DNA from: Anaerolineales bacterium UBA6055
GTDB taxonomy: Bacteria; Chloroflexota; Anaerolineae; Aggregatilineales; Phototrophicaceae
Reading direction: 5' to 3'
DNA length: 64,000 bases
NCBI GenBank assembly: GCA_002428985.1
Contig: DIYL01000059.1
Span: 340,869 to 404,868, forward strand
Of this stretch, positions 25,442 to 34,814 are shown piece by piece (position 1 is the stretch's first letter; every line of letters begins with the position of its first letter). The translations under genes and the position numbers were made by a program. The notes beneath the pieces are model-generated. The model was not told where the DNA came from. It saw only the letters and a list, made by a program, of their open reading frames with translations, and did no database searches.

Positions 25442-27856
25442 ATGCCGAAAATAGCCGAATTGTTTAAGACAATGGAATATGGACCTGCCCCTGAATCGCC
25501 TGCCAGTGCTGATGCGTGGTTAGAGGCGCATAATCGCCAATTTGATTTGTTTATCAATAACAAGTGGGAAGCACCAGGCGATGCAAGTTATCTCACTGTA
25601 CGTAATCCGGCGACGGGTCAAGAAATTGCGAAAGTCGCTGATGCCAAAGCGAAGGACATCGACAAAGCGGTAAAATCTGCCCGTAAAGCCTATAAGTCAT
25701 GGTCGGGTTTGAGCCCACATCAACGGGCGCGTCATTTGTATGCTATTGCCCGCAATATCCAAAAGCATCAACGGTTGTTGGCGGTGGTTGAGACACTCGA
25801 TAACGGCAAATCGATCCGTGAGTCGCGTGACATTGATATTCCGTTGGTGGCGCGTCATTTTTATCATCATGCCGGTTGGGCGCAATTGATGGATACAGAA
25901 TTGCGCGATTATCAGTCGGTTGGCGTGGTCGGTCAGGTGATTCCGTGGAATTTCCCGCTATTGATGTTGGCTTGGAAAATTGCGCCCGCGATTGCGATGG
26001 GCAACACAGTTGTGATTAAACCCGCACCCTATACCCCACTATCAGCACTATTATTTGCGGAGATTATCGCTGAGGCTGGCTTGCCGGAAGGCGTTGTTAA
26101 TATTGTGACGGGTGGCGATGAAGCGGGTGAGAGCATCACAGCGCATCCTGATTTTGACAAAATCGCGTTTACTGGCTCGACAGGTGTCGGACGGATTATC
26201 CGCAAAGTAACGGCGGGCACAGGCAAAAAAATATCGCTCGAATTGGGTGGTAAGTCGCCGTTTATCGTGTATGACGATGCGGATTTAGATGGCGCGGTCG
26301 AAGGATTGGTTGATGCGATCTGGTTTAATCAGGGGCAAGTGTGTTGTGCGGGGTCACGTTTGTTGGTACAGGAAAACATCGCCGATAAATTCATCCAGAA
26401 AGTAAAGACCCGTATGGCACGGTTACGCTCAGGTGATTCGCTGGATAAGAGCATCGACATTGGTGCAGTGGTTGATCCTGTGCAATATGAGACGATTGAT
26501 AATTGGGTCAAGAAAGGGTTAGCTGAGGGCGCGGACATCTATCAACCGGAGATGAATCTACCCGATAACGGTTGTTATTATCCGCCAACGCTTTTGACAA
26601 ATGTCGCGGCATCGGCAACAGTCGCACAAGAAGAAATTTTCGGTCCGGTGCTCGTCGCAATGAGCTTCCGCACACCATCAGAAGCGATTTCGCTCGGCAA
26701 TAATACACGTTATGGTTTGGCGGCTTCGATCTGGAGTGAGAATATCAGCCTCGCGTTGGATACCGCAAGGAAGATCAAAGCAGGTAGTGTGTGGGTCAAT
26801 TGCACGAATATGTTTGATGCCGCGTCGGGCTTTGGTGGGTATCGAGAGAGTGGCTTTGGGCGTGAAGGCGGTAAAGAAGGCATCTTTGAATATCTGCGTC
26901 CGAAGTGGATGAAACGCCCGCAACCCAAGCTTGGGGATGCACCCGAAAGCTGGGGTGGTAATGTCCCGCCAGCGCCAATTGGGTTGGGTGCAGCTAAATC
27001 AAATGGTGTTCAACTTGATCGTACACCGAAGCTATATATTGGTGGTGGGCAAAAACGCCCTGACGGTAATTATACCCGCGCGGTTACGTCACCTGATGGC
27101 AAGCTCATCGGTCAAGTTGGGGATGGCAATCGTAAAGATGTGCGTAATGCGGTTGAAGCGGCACATAAAGCCAAAAACTGGGCATATTATTCACCGCATA
27201 ATCGTGCACAAATTTTGTATTATATTGCAGAGAATTTATCAGCACGGCACGAAGAATTTGCGCAACGCATCGCGGATATGACCAATGTGAAACTTGATAA
27301 AGCGCGTCAAGAAGTTGATTTGTCGATTGACCGTCTGTTCCATTGGGCGGCATTTGCGGATAAATCTGGCGGTACAGTACAAGAAACAACTCTGCGCGGA
27401 TTAGTTACAGCCATTCATGAACCGATCGGTGTGATTGGGATTGCATGCCCTGATGAATCACCTCTACTCGGATTTGTATCGTTAATTGCCCCGGCCATCT
27501 CGCGTGGTAATACTGTGATTTGTATCCCATCTGAAAAATATCCACTGAGTGCAACTGATTTGTATCAGGTGTTTGATACATCCGATTTGCCTGCGGGCGT
27601 CGTCAACATTATCACAGGTACACGTGACCATCTCGTAAAAACACTGGTCGAACATGATGATGTCGATAGTTTGTGGTACTTCGGGGATGCGGAGGGGAGC
27701 CGTCAAGTTGAGGAACGCTCGGCATTTAATATGAAGCGCACGTGGGTCAATTATGGTGAATCCCGTGATTGGTCAGATAAAGAACAAGGCGCGGGTGAAG
27801 AGTTTATCCACGAGTCGATTCAGGTGAAAAATATCTGGGTGCCGACGGGGGCATAA
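25442..27856 (+). CDS. Tandem aldehyde dehydrogenase, ALDH16-like
   Basis: 804 residues with two aldehyde-dehydrogenase units. Unit 1 (about 35-490) is complete: PWNFPLLM, the glycine-rich FTGSTGVGR, the general-base Glu in LELGGKSP, and the nucleophile in GQVCCAGSR (Cys301/302). Unit 2 (about 515-790) keeps the N-terminal coenzyme-domain pattern (RAVTSPDGKLIGQV, PAISRGNTVICIPSEKYPLS, LPAGVVNIITGT) but lacks the catalytic half. This matches the ALDH16 family, in which the second unit is non-catalytic and structural. It oxidises an unknown aldehyde with NAD(P). GAGGAA precedes the ATG. Confidence 0.85.
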   Translation: MPKIAELFKTMEYGPAPESPASADAWLEAHNRQFDLFINNKWEAPGDASYLTVRNPATGQEIAKVADAKAKDIDKAVKSARKAYKSWSGLSPHQRARHLYAIARNIQKHQRLLAVVETLDNGKSIRESRDIDIPLVARHFYHHAGWAQLMDTELRDYQSVGVVGQVIPWNFPLLMLAWKIAPAIAMGNTVVIKPAPYTPLSALLFAEIIAEAGLPEGVVNIVTGGDEAGESITAHPDFDKIAFTGSTGVGRIIRKVTAGTGKKISLELGGKSPFIVYDDADLDGAVEGLVDAIWFNQGQVCCAGSRLLVQENIADKFIQKVKTRMARLRSGDSLDKSIDIGAVVDPVQYETIDNWVKKGLAEGADIYQPEMNLPDNGCYYPPTLLTNVAASATVAQEEIFGPVLVAMSFRTPSEAISLGNNTRYGLAASIWSENISLALDTARKIKAGSVWVNCTNMFDAASGFGGYRESGFGREGGKEGIFEYLRPKWMKRPQPKLGDAPESWGGNVPPAPIGLGAAKSNGVQLDRTPKLYIGGGQKRPDGNYTRAVTSPDGKLIGQVGDGNRKDVRNAVEAAHKAKNWAYYSPHNRAQILYYIAENLSARHEEFAQRIADMTNVKLDKARQEVDLSIDRLFHWAAFADKSGGTVQETTLRGLVTAIHEPIGVIGIACPDESPLLGFVSLIAPAISRGNTVICIPSEKYPLSATDLYQVFDTSDLPAGVVNIITGTRDHLVKTLVEHDDVDSLWYFGDAEGSRQVEERSAFNMKRTWVNYGESRDWSDKEQGAGEEFIHESIQVKNIWVPTGA

Positions 27857-27896
27857 ACCTCTGATCAGTCGCCGACATTTTAATCTTTAACATAGA

Positions 27897-27935
27897 ACTC
27901 GCTAGTACACAACTTCTGTATACCAGCGAGTTTTT
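27897..27935 (+). terminator. Intrinsic terminator of the aldehyde dehydrogenase gene
   Basis: ACTCGCT and AGCGAGT (7 bp) with a 21-nt loop, directly followed by TTTT; 41 bp past the stop codon. Confidence 0.65.
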
Positions 27936-27946
27936 GCTATTATGAA

Positions 27947-29158
27947 TTATCGTCGGTTGGCGATATTTTGTCGGAGTTGGTTACGTAATGTCACTAACTC
28001 TGGATAGTTATAGAAAAATGCAATTTTCTGGTCGGCACCGGTATTGCCTGAGGGGCGGTCTTGTAAGACAAATGCGGTAAAACTCTCGGCGATGTCTTCG
28101 GCAACATTGGTTCGGGCATAGTCCGATACAAAGTCCGCCGGATTTGATGATTCACCGCTTGCCCAAAATTGGCTGTTAAATTGGTTGATGTATGATGTCG
28201 GTTGTGAACAGCCTTCTTGAAGATCAAGGGTCGAACAGGTGGTCGCATCGTCATCGACTTGTGCGGTATTTAATGTGACGATATGCGCGAGTTCATGAAT
28301 AATTGTATGGGTTAATTCTGCCGGATTATTGAGATCATCGGTGTTGAGACCGAGTACAAATTTTGATGGGTCGTTCTCATCAATATAGACATATCCAGCT
28401 GTATCACCACCACTAATCACTTCAAAACCTGAGATCGATTGTACCCATTCTGCTGGCACAATATCAGTAACGGTTGTCCACAGGTCGCTATCCTGACCTG
28501 TGAGTGAATTGCTGATGCTTGTATTGGAAACATCGTAGACGGCATTGGGCTCTTCACTTGGTGTTTCCGAGCCGACATCAAAGGTCGCATCGAATGCTTC
28601 ATCGGTGATGAAATCACCAAATTCATCAATATAAATATTATCACACCAGCCATCGTTGTCTTCATCAGCACAATCGTCAACCCACTCAAAGTCGCCTTCG
28701 TCGCACCAGCCATCGTTATCAGCATCAGCGCAATCATCGACCCATTCAATATCGCCTTCATCATCTACAAACTCATCGTCGCACCAGCCATCATTATCAG
28801 CATCAGTGCAGTCGTCGACCCACTCACCCTCATCATCTACGTAGTCGTCATCGCACCAGCCATCGTTATCAGCATCAGCGCAGTCGTCAACCCATTCTTC
28901 GTCATCCCAATCTTCCTCCCATTCCTCGTCATCTTCCCACTCTTCATCTTCCCAGTCATCTTCCCAGTCATCTTCCCATTCTTCGTCGTCTTCCCAGTCA
29001 TCGTCATCTTGTTGGATATCCGATGTGGCGCGAATTGAATCTTGGTCGGGATTGGTTGATGTGTAAGCAAGTGTTTGCATTACAGGCAAAACCAATAGCA
29101 TTATCGCAATAAAAATAGATAAAACATATTGCTTCGATAATTTGATATGATCTAGCAT
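27947..29158 (-). CDS. Secreted metallopeptidase-like protein with Asp/Trp-rich calcium-type repeats
   Basis: 403 residues. A signal peptide covers about 1-31. Residues about 50-90 are a strongly acidic run of EEWEDD units. Four repeats of WVDDCADADNDGWCD type (about 92-180) follow; each has an Asp-Asn-Asp loop as in EF-hand or thrombospondin type 3 repeats, closed by a Cys pair. The C-terminal domain carries HELAH in IIHELAHIVTLN (about 286) and a downstream Glu in AEDIAESFTAFV, the HExxH...E pattern of zinc peptidases. The role is probably extracellular and calcium-dependent (inference). AAGGAG precedes the ATG. Confidence 0.75.
   Translation of the reverse strand: MLDHIKLSKQYVLSIFIAIMLLVLPVMQTLAYTSTNPDQDSIRATSDIQQDDDDWEDDEEWEDDWEDDWEDEEWEDDEEWEEDWDDEEWVDDCADADNDGWCDDDYVDDEGEWVDDCTDADNDGWCDDEFVDDEGDIEWVDDCADADNDGWCDEGDFEWVDDCADEDNDGWCDNIYIDEFGDFITDEAFDATFDVGSETPSEEPNAVYDVSNTSISNSLTGQDSDLWTTVTDIVPAEWVQSISGFEVISGGDTAGYVYIDENDPSKFVLGLNTDDLNNPAELTHTIIHELAHIVTLNTAQVDDDATTCSTLDLQEGCSQPTSYINQFNSQFWASGESSNPADFVSDYARTNVAEDIAESFTAFVLQDRPSGNTGADQKIAFFYNYPELVTLRNQLRQNIANRR
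28600..29020 (-). repeat. Internal coding repeats: acidic run and Asp-rich units
   Basis: Near-identical 36-75-bp units encode WVDDC-A/T-DADNDGWCD segments, preceded by shorter GAAGAxTGGGAxGAT-type units encoding EEWEDD. Such coding repeats are prone to copy-number change. Confidence 0.75.
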
Positions 29159-29348
29159 TTAGTAGCTCCTTACGAAATCATTACAGATATATTGTATGCT
29201 AGATTTCGTAATATAAATCACCTGATCAGTACCTAAGCACTACTCGTAGTACATAAGACCCATATAAAAGATTTTTTACTTCTCGGGTTCATATGTGTTA
29301 TTTTGACTATTTTGTGGGTTAAAAGAGGTCAAGAATTGAATCGAAATG

Positions 29349-29415
29349 AATCGCCAATGGTCAATAACCGACAGGCTACAGAAGATTGGTCAGTTTGCTT
29401 AAGAACCTGTTTGAA
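29349..29415 (+). repeat. Repeat R2, copy 3 (diverged)
   Basis: AATCGCCAATGGTCAATAAC, then GACAGGCTACAGAAGATTGG and TTGCTTAAGAACC. It is the least conserved copy; the hairpin is partly lost. Confidence 0.5.
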
Positions 29416-29478
29416 TATTATGTTTCAGTAGGTTTTCGCTCTCGGACACATTGTTAGGCTTGTCCGTAGTTATTTTGC

Positions 29479-29534
29479 CCTCATCCCCCCAACCCCCTTC
29501 TCCCGACCGCTAACGCTAGGAGAAGGGGGAGTAC
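29479..29534 (+). repeat. C-rich/G-rich foldback element
   Basis: CCCCCTTCTCCC and GGAGAAGGGGG can pair across GACCGCTAACGCTA. It resembles R1 in style but not in sequence, and lies 3' of the minus-strand vWA gene. Confidence 0.45.
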
Positions 29535-29704
29535 CAAGGCTCGTTTTGATCGTTAAAGTCCCACTCAATTAGGGAGGGGTTTATTTGAAGATTAAAAATC
29601 TTTATAGTCTTTTCTGAAATAATCATATATTTTGAATTTCCAAACAGATCCTGAGGGCGCACAGTTGTACGCCCTGCGGATTTCGATTTGAATCGGAGAT
29701 GAGC

Positions 29705-31477
29705 CTAGAAGAAGCTACTGAGGATTTCTAGTACTTTCTGGATGCTCTGTGGATCGCCGGATTGGCGGGTTGTGTTACTGGCTGTTGCGATACGGTCAAG
29801 ACTACGGATGTCTGCATTGGCACCATAGGCCACCGGAATAACAATAACCGGATTAATCGAATCATAGCTTGCTTCGATTGATTGAATCGCACCATCGAGT
29901 GTGCTGACTGATGCTGTATCCTCGCCGTCACTTAGCATAATAACAGCCCGAATGCGGTCTTCTTCTTCGATATTATTCATCACATCAACCACATTAACGG
30001 TCGCATCATAAAGTGCAGTACCACCCTGTGCATCCAAGTTGCGGATATGTCCTTCGAGCAGTTCTTTATTGGTCTCCAAAATATCTAATGGAATGCGGAC
30101 TTCTGTTTGATCAGAGAAGAGCGCGAGTCCGACACGGTTGGTAATTTCCATGTTATCGAGGAAGAATAAAGCAGCTTCTTTGGCGCTTTCGAGCTTGCCG
30201 TCTTCTGCCATTGATCCCGATACATCAATGACGAGCATGATGTCGGCTTGTTTCTTGACAAATGCCCAGCTTTCTTGAATCGCAGCGATTACATCTGGTT
30301 CAGGGACATCTAATACAGTTGCAGGTCCTTCTGGTGTGACACCATATTGTTCTTCAAATGGGAAGCCGAGTTCTACGTCAGGATTCACTGGACGGAAGCC
30401 AAAGCCCATGATGTATTCTTGATTTTCTGCGGTCAGCATATAGTCCGTGAAAACACGGGCAGCAGCTTGTTGTTCTTCGGTCACCCAATCAGCATTGACA
30501 ATGCCAAAGGGATGTTCATGCCAGAAAGTCCCTTCTTTTGGATAGAGTGCAACGAGTTTTTCGGGCGGTTCGGTGTCAGTTTGACCACGATTGATGGCAA
30601 TTAGGTCGTTTTCTTCAAGTGCGACAAAGTCGAGATAATCGGGTCCTTGTGCGATATAGTTTTTGAATTCGGTTGTACGGCTGGAGTAGTGACGGATCAA
30701 ACTTTCGATCTGGCGAACACCATCACGCACGTCTTCGTCACGGACTTCATCAACTGTCAAACGACGACCTGTAAAGCCATTTGCACGTGCACTCGCATAA
30801 AATTCAGCGATCAACGTAGACAATGCAGTCGAGCTGATGAACGGATCCGTATGTCCGTAATAAACCGTGCGTCGTCCGCCTTCGATACCATAATCTTGCC
30901 AGCCATTTTCACTATTCAAAACATCCAAAATTTCTTCCCAACCGATTTCGTCATAACCAACGGTTTCTTGGATGGCGTTAAGGCGACTTTCCCAAATTGC
31001 CATGACGACAGGCGCATTGGCAGTTGGTGTAATTTCGGTCAGGTCAAAAATGTCTTCACGGCTGAGGAAGTTCGCCAAAGATAACCAGTGGCTGACACTC
31101 GGTTGGAAGATGGTCGGTTGTGCCACATTGGCATTACCGGGTGCCGTCACAGCATTGACAATTGCCTGCATGATCGTACCAGATGAGCCCGGTTCACCAC
31201 GCACAAAAATAATCGGTGCGCCATCAGCGAGGGCTTCGCCTGTGAAGGGATCGGTATTGTTCCGATAGGCTGTATTGAAGTCTTCAATAATCTTCGGCAT
31301 ATAGAGATCGGACTCTGGTGCATAGATAATGTCGACGACAACTGCTCCATCCGGAATCGCAACTGCTGCCGGGGCATCTGCATCAGCAGAAGCAGAAGCA
31401 TTATCACCACCACTATCACAGGCAACCAAGACTAATGCTAGTATGGTTAACCATATCAATAAACTCAAGCGTTTCAT
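29705..31477 (-). CDS. Lipoprotein with solute-binding domain fused to a vWA domain
   Basis: 590 residues. A lipobox (LVLVAC) near residue 20 marks it as a lipoprotein. Residues about 40-395 have the features of a family-1/ABC-type extracellular solute-binding protein (DIIYAPESDLYMPKIIEDFN, RGEPGSSGTIM). From about 412 a von Willebrand factor A domain starts with the MIDAS DVSGSM, continues with GGTALYDAT and ends with MLSDGEDTAS. Such fusions in Chloroflexota probably hold a ligand or partner at the cell surface; the ligand is unknown. AAAGGA precedes the ATG. Another binding protein lies 1.4 kb upstream. Confidence 0.8.
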   Translation of the reverse strand: MKRLSLLIWLTILALVLVACDSGGDNASASADADAPAAVAIPDGAVVVDIIYAPESDLYMPKIIEDFNTAYRNNTDPFTGEALADGAPIIFVRGEPGSSGTIMQAIVNAVTAPGNANVAQPTIFQPSVSHWLSLANFLSREDIFDLTEITPTANAPVVMAIWESRLNAIQETVGYDEIGWEEILDVLNSENGWQDYGIEGGRRTVYYGHTDPFISSTALSTLIAEFYASARANGFTGRRLTVDEVRDEDVRDGVRQIESLIRHYSSRTTEFKNYIAQGPDYLDFVALEENDLIAINRGQTDTEPPEKLVALYPKEGTFWHEHPFGIVNADWVTEEQQAAARVFTDYMLTAENQEYIMGFGFRPVNPDVELGFPFEEQYGVTPEGPATVLDVPEPDVIAAIQESWAFVKKQADIMLVIDVSGSMAEDGKLESAKEAALFFLDNMEITNRVGLALFSDQTEVRIPLDILETNKELLEGHIRNLDAQGGTALYDATVNVVDVMNNIEEEDRIRAVIMLSDGEDTASVSTLDGAIQSIEASYDSINPVIVIPVAYGANADIRSLDRIATASNTTRQSGDPQSIQKVLEILSSFF

Positions 31478-31567
31478 TCGTTTTCCTTTCGATACAACAT
31501 ATACAATGTTCGTTATAGCTTGTCACAGAGGCGACATATGTCTTCTCTGCGTTCTTTTTAAACTGTC

Positions 31568-32065
31568 TTATTTGTTTTCACTCGCCCTACCCACTGATAG
31601 CACAAAATTAGGCGACTCGGTGAAATAAAAGCGGTAGTGATCATCTTCGTTAAAGTTGGTCAGACGGTCAGGTGGCACATAGAAATTGAAATCAATCTCG
31701 ACATGACGCAATTGCAAAAACACCGGATCGTCGGGTTGGCGTAAGTCCTTATTCATTAAGCGTACTCGTCCCTCGACAGATTGCAAATCAAGCGTGTGAA
31801 GGTTTTTGAGGCGATGACGTGTTAAGCGTGGGTAGACCAGCGACATAAATACCGCAAATGCCAGCATTGGCAAAGCAATCGCCCATATTTGCAAAATTAC
31901 CAACACAGCGGATATTGCCCATAGCAGGAGAAATCCACGCCGATGAAATTGATTTTCGATTAGTAGTTTGATACGCATTTGCGTCAGTTGTTCATCGGTG
32001 ATGATCTGCTTGCGGTTCGCATCGTAATCATCGTGTGTATGGTTTATATAATCATAGTGGGACAT
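31568..32065 (-). CDS. Hypothetical two-helix membrane protein (related to 32320)
   Basis: 165 residues: a polar N-terminus ending in QLTQMRIKLLIENQFHRRG, two adjacent helices (about 45-85), then a beta-rich soluble domain ending YRFYFTESPNFVLSVGRA. The layout matches the protein at 32320 and, more loosely, the one at 17934. It lies between two binding-protein genes on one strand. Confidence 0.55.
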   Translation of the reverse strand: MSHYDYINHTHDDYDANRKQIITDEQLTQMRIKLLIENQFHRRGFLLLWAISAVLVILQIWAIALPMLAFAVFMSLVYPRLTRHRLKNLHTLDLQSVEGRVRLMNKDLRQPDDPVFLQLRHVEIDFNFYVPPDRLTNFNEDDHYRFYFTESPNFVLSVGRASENK

Positions 32066-32319
32066 GGATTCGCCTTATCAATTTTGCAATTATGCGTCGG
32101 GAGCAACATATGTTTCGGCCCTACAAATTGGTGACATGATGCTCTTATCCTGTTGAGACAAATTCTCTTTTCAGTTTCGGACAACGCGGGCGTTATCCCT
32201 ACACGTCATTGATAGATTTTCAGCGACGCATCTGCGCCATCTGTGACTTCGTGAGTGACTGTTGACGGTTCGCTTTAATATCGTCCACAAATCAAGCCCT
32301 TGTTGATACGCATAATATG
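32066..32319. other. Intergenic region with two palindromic repeats
   Basis: 254 bp. A degenerate palindrome at about 32097-32122 and a better one at 32179-32202 (GGACAACGC, GG loop, GCGTTATCC, then CTAC) belong to the CCTAC-tailed palindrome family. Confidence 0.5.
32179..32202 (+). repeat. Palindromic repeat with CCTAC tail, copy at 32.2 kb
   Basis: GGACAACGC pairs with GCGTTATCC (one mismatch) and is followed by CTAC. Confidence 0.6.
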
Positions 32320-32835
32320 TCATTTTTTATCAACTTCTCGTGCGCTGACAATGATTTTTTCTTTGTCAGTTGTAAAGACCTCATATATGTCTCCATATTT
32401 AAAAATTTTATTGGAGTTACCCTCTAATGCAAAAGTTATCGTGTCATCAAAAACTAAATACCATGAATCATCTCCATAAAATCGGCTTATCCCTGAAAAG
32501 TGAGCAGTGAATGACTCAACTTTCACATTACTCACAACAAGCACTTTCAAAACTTCCCTTGACCACAGCAGAACATGCAGGAAAAAGATACCAAGTAGAG
32601 TTGCAATTATGATATGTTGACCTACGAGTATGTTCAGAGAGATCGTAAGAAACAATATCTCAAAAGCCCAAAGTATATTTTCTTCTCGCCAGAGTTGATA
32701 AAGTTTCTTTTGTTGTCCACTCGTCAGCTTACCCTGTGCGTTAGCATGGAGATCTTTATCATAAAAATCAATGGTCTGAAAACGATACCTTTGCTTCCGC
32801 TTAGATTTGCTTTCCTGCATGATATAATTAGCCAA
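32320..32835 (-). CDS. Hypothetical two-helix membrane protein (related to 31568)
   Basis: 171 residues from a TTG at 32835 with GGAG 4 nt upstream; an ATG five codons later is possible. It has a basic N-terminus (SKSKRKQRYRF), QKKLYQLWREENILWAFEIL, two helices (about 50-85) and a beta-rich end (DIYEVFTTDKEKIIVSARE). The start overlaps the stop of the upstream binding-protein gene, so the two are translationally coupled. Confidence 0.6.
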   Translation of the reverse strand: MANYIMQESKSKRKQRYRFQTIDFYDKDLHANAQGKLTSGQQKKLYQLWREENILWAFEILFLTISLNILVGQHIIIATLLGIFFLHVLLWSREVLKVLVVSNVKVESFTAHFSGISRFYGDDSWYLVFDDTITFALEGNSNKIFKYGDIYEVFTTDKEKIIVSAREVDKK

Positions 32836-33919
32836 ATCGCTCCAATAATGTCTCGGTTGTGTTTTTATCAGGTGCAGTCACGATGGCGCTGGTCGGTGGG
32901 TCAATCAAAATGCCGATGTCTGCTCCTTGGGTGAATAGCGAGACCGTCTCAGACCGTAAATTGCCGACAGGACGTAGACCATAATTTTCTGCGCTTGCTT
33001 GTCCTGCCCCGACAATATAATCAGCAAAGGCATTAACAGCAGCTCTCATGTCATCGGTGGTGGCGTTATCGTTCCACATCGCGACAGGGAATGTCAATTC
33101 ATATCCGGTTGTTGGGTAGCTGAGGATAATCGGGTCGCTTCCGGTCAATCCATCGAGATTTTGTAACCAGAGTACTTCGGGTAATAGCGCAATTTCGGCT
33201 ACTGATGTCCCACGTGATGCCATAGTGGCAGCAGGATCACTACCGAGTGTATTAAAGCTTGGTACAGCCGATACAATTGCGCTCATCCACTCGTTAAAGT
33301 CATCTTGGACTAAGCGTTGGCGGTCAAGTGTCGTCGAGTCGGTGAAATGCCCGGCACCGGAATAGAGCACGGCTAATCCAGCGATGTCGTTTGTCGGACG
33401 TGGATAGGCTAGTTTGAGGAATCCCCAGCTACTTTGCCCGCCAAGGCTCGCCCAATTGCCGTCATCAGTCGCCATCGCATCGCCAATGACATCCCAGTCG
33501 ATTACACCATCCGAAGAAAGCACTGTGACACGGCTTTCAAATCCGCCCCAGACAAGTGGGGTTGTCGCAGCACTATCTTCGACAATTTCAAACGGCATGT
33601 TGCTCGGTAGATAACTCACACCCGATGGATCAGCAGGTATCCATGCATCGGGATGATCGGTGGGTGTCCAGTCGACATCTTCGCCCCAGACACTATTATC
33701 CGCAACGGTTGTCAGGTTCACTTGTACTCGGACGGTACCGTTTACCAGCGTGTTACTTTCATTGAAGTCTTCAACAACCTCGGTCATCCAGTCTTCTGCC
33801 ATCGGGTTTACTGCAACCGTGATTTCTAGTGGGGGTTGATTGCCTAAAAACTGGCTGACCCCGATAATTGCAGCGATGATCACAACAAACAAAATCAATA
33901 CTACTGTAGCTCGTGACAT
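32828..33919 (-). CDS. Membrane-anchored solute-binding-like protein
   Basis: 363 residues from the ATG at 33919 (AAGGA about 10 nt upstream), with an outer ATG at 33928 possible. A single N-terminal helix (about 3-20) anchors or exports it; there is no lipobox Cys. The body resembles the binding half of the lipoprotein at 29705: both start with a beta strand plus VVEDFNES/IIEDFNTA, contain a PLVWGGFESR / PVVMAIWESR segment, and end with NYGLRPVG / GFGFRPVN. The vWA half is absent. It is coupled to the next gene. Confidence 0.7.
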   Translation of the reverse strand: MSRATVVLILFVVIIAAIIGVSQFLGNQPPLEITVAVNPMAEDWMTEVVEDFNESNTLVNGTVRVQVNLTTVADNSVWGEDVDWTPTDHPDAWIPADPSGVSYLPSNMPFEIVEDSAATTPLVWGGFESRVTVLSSDGVIDWDVIGDAMATDDGNWASLGGQSSWGFLKLAYPRPTNDIAGLAVLYSGAGHFTDSTTLDRQRLVQDDFNEWMSAIVSAVPSFNTLGSDPAATMASRGTSVAEIALLPEVLWLQNLDGLTGSDPIILSYPTTGYELTFPVAMWNDNATTDDMRAAVNAFADYIVGAGQASAENYGLRPVGNLRSETVSLFTQGADIGILIDPPTSAIVTAPDKNTTETLLERFG

Positions 33920-34107
33920 GTGCTTCATGTCCTTTTTGTATTCGAATTTATCCACAATTACACACAATTGTACTCTACTCCAATTGGATTCGCATTAGTG
34001 CCCCAAAGATTGGGGGTCTTACGCAAACGCTTGCAGATTTCTATTGTTATCTGTCCGACACGCGGTATAGTTGGGATATAATTTATTTTTCAACGAGGAC
34101 AAACATA

Positions 34108-34764
34108 ATGAGTAAAAAAGTTTTAATTGTATACGGCGGGTGGGATGGTCATGATCCGAAGGAAACTTCCCACTTATTTGCAGGATTGCTCGAAGAAGCA
34201 GGACTTGATGTAACCTTATCGGAATCGCTTGATAGCTTCTTGGACAAAGACTTGATGGGTTCTGTTGATATGGTTGTGCCAGTCTATACGATGAGCACGA
34301 TTACCAAAGAACAAGAAGCTGGCTTGCTAGAAGCTGTGCGTGAAGGTGGTGTGAGCGTCGGTGGTTGGCATGGTGGGATGGCTGATGCGTTCCGTAACAA
34401 TACCGAATATCAGTTTATGGTCGGTGGACAATGGGTCGCGCATCCAGGTAATATCATCGATTATCGCGTCAATGTCACCAACAATGACCATGCTATTACA
34501 GCAGGCATTGAAGACTTCGACATGCACTCCGAGCAATATTATATGCACACTGACCCATCCAATAATGTGTTAGCAACGACAACCTTTAATGGTGACCACG
34601 CTTATTGGATTGATGGCACAGTTATGCCAGTGTTGTGGACACGCACTTATGGTAAAGCGAAAATTTTCTATAGCTCGCTTGGTCATGTGATTGGTGATTT
34701 TGATGTTCCAGAAGCGCGTGAAACTGTGCGCCGTGGCTTGCTGTGGGCAGTAGATAGTTTGTAG
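34108..34764 (+). CDS. ThuA-domain protein (trehalose-utilisation-like)
   Basis: 218 residues from the ATG at 34108, which has GAGGAC upstream; the open frame runs further out but only the ATG fits the family. It begins KKVLIVYGGWDGHDPKET, continues with GGVSVGGWHGGMADAF (the class-I amidotransferase-like fold without its Cys) and ends RRGLLWAVDS. ThuA proteins act on sugars in ways not fully settled. It is a single gene. Confidence 0.85.
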   Translation: MSKKVLIVYGGWDGHDPKETSHLFAGLLEEAGLDVTLSESLDSFLDKDLMGSVDMVVPVYTMSTITKEQEAGLLEAVREGGVSVGGWHGGMADAFRNNTEYQFMVGGQWVAHPGNIIDYRVNVTNNDHAITAGIEDFDMHSEQYYMHTDPSNNVLATTTFNGDHAYWIDGTVMPVLWTRTYGKAKIFYSSLGHVIGDFDVPEARETVRRGLLWAVDSL

Positions 34765-34777
34765 ATTGCTATTGATT

Positions 34778-34804
34778 GGGGATGGTTTGCAAACCATCCC
34801 CTAC
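34778..34804 (+). repeat. 24-bp perfect palindrome with CTAC tail
   Basis: Twelve bases starting GGGGATGG are followed by their exact reverse complement ending CATCCCC, then CTAC. It lies 13 bp after the thuA stop and may also act as a terminator for both converging genes. Confidence 0.75.
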
Positions 34805-34814
34805 ATACATGTGT

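Larger units (their letters stand above)
29159..29704. other. Long intergenic region with repeats
   Basis: 546 bp, no gene seen. It contains a diverged R2 copy (29349-29415), a C-rich/G-rich element around 29480-29534 (CCCCCTTCTCCCGACCGC then AGGAGAAGGGGG, able to fold), and a small palindrome (about 29653-29675, GGGCGCACAGTTGTACGCCC) near the stop of the solute-binding/vWA gene. Confidence 0.55.

Noticed and set aside
28600..29020. Regularly repeated DNA as a CRISPR or satellite array
   Set aside because: The repeats are in frame inside one gene and encode the Asp-rich units.
29705..31477. vWA lipoprotein as part of a vWA/MoxR-type ATPase system
   Set aside because: No MoxR ATPase gene is nearby and the protein is an exported lipoprotein with a binding domain.
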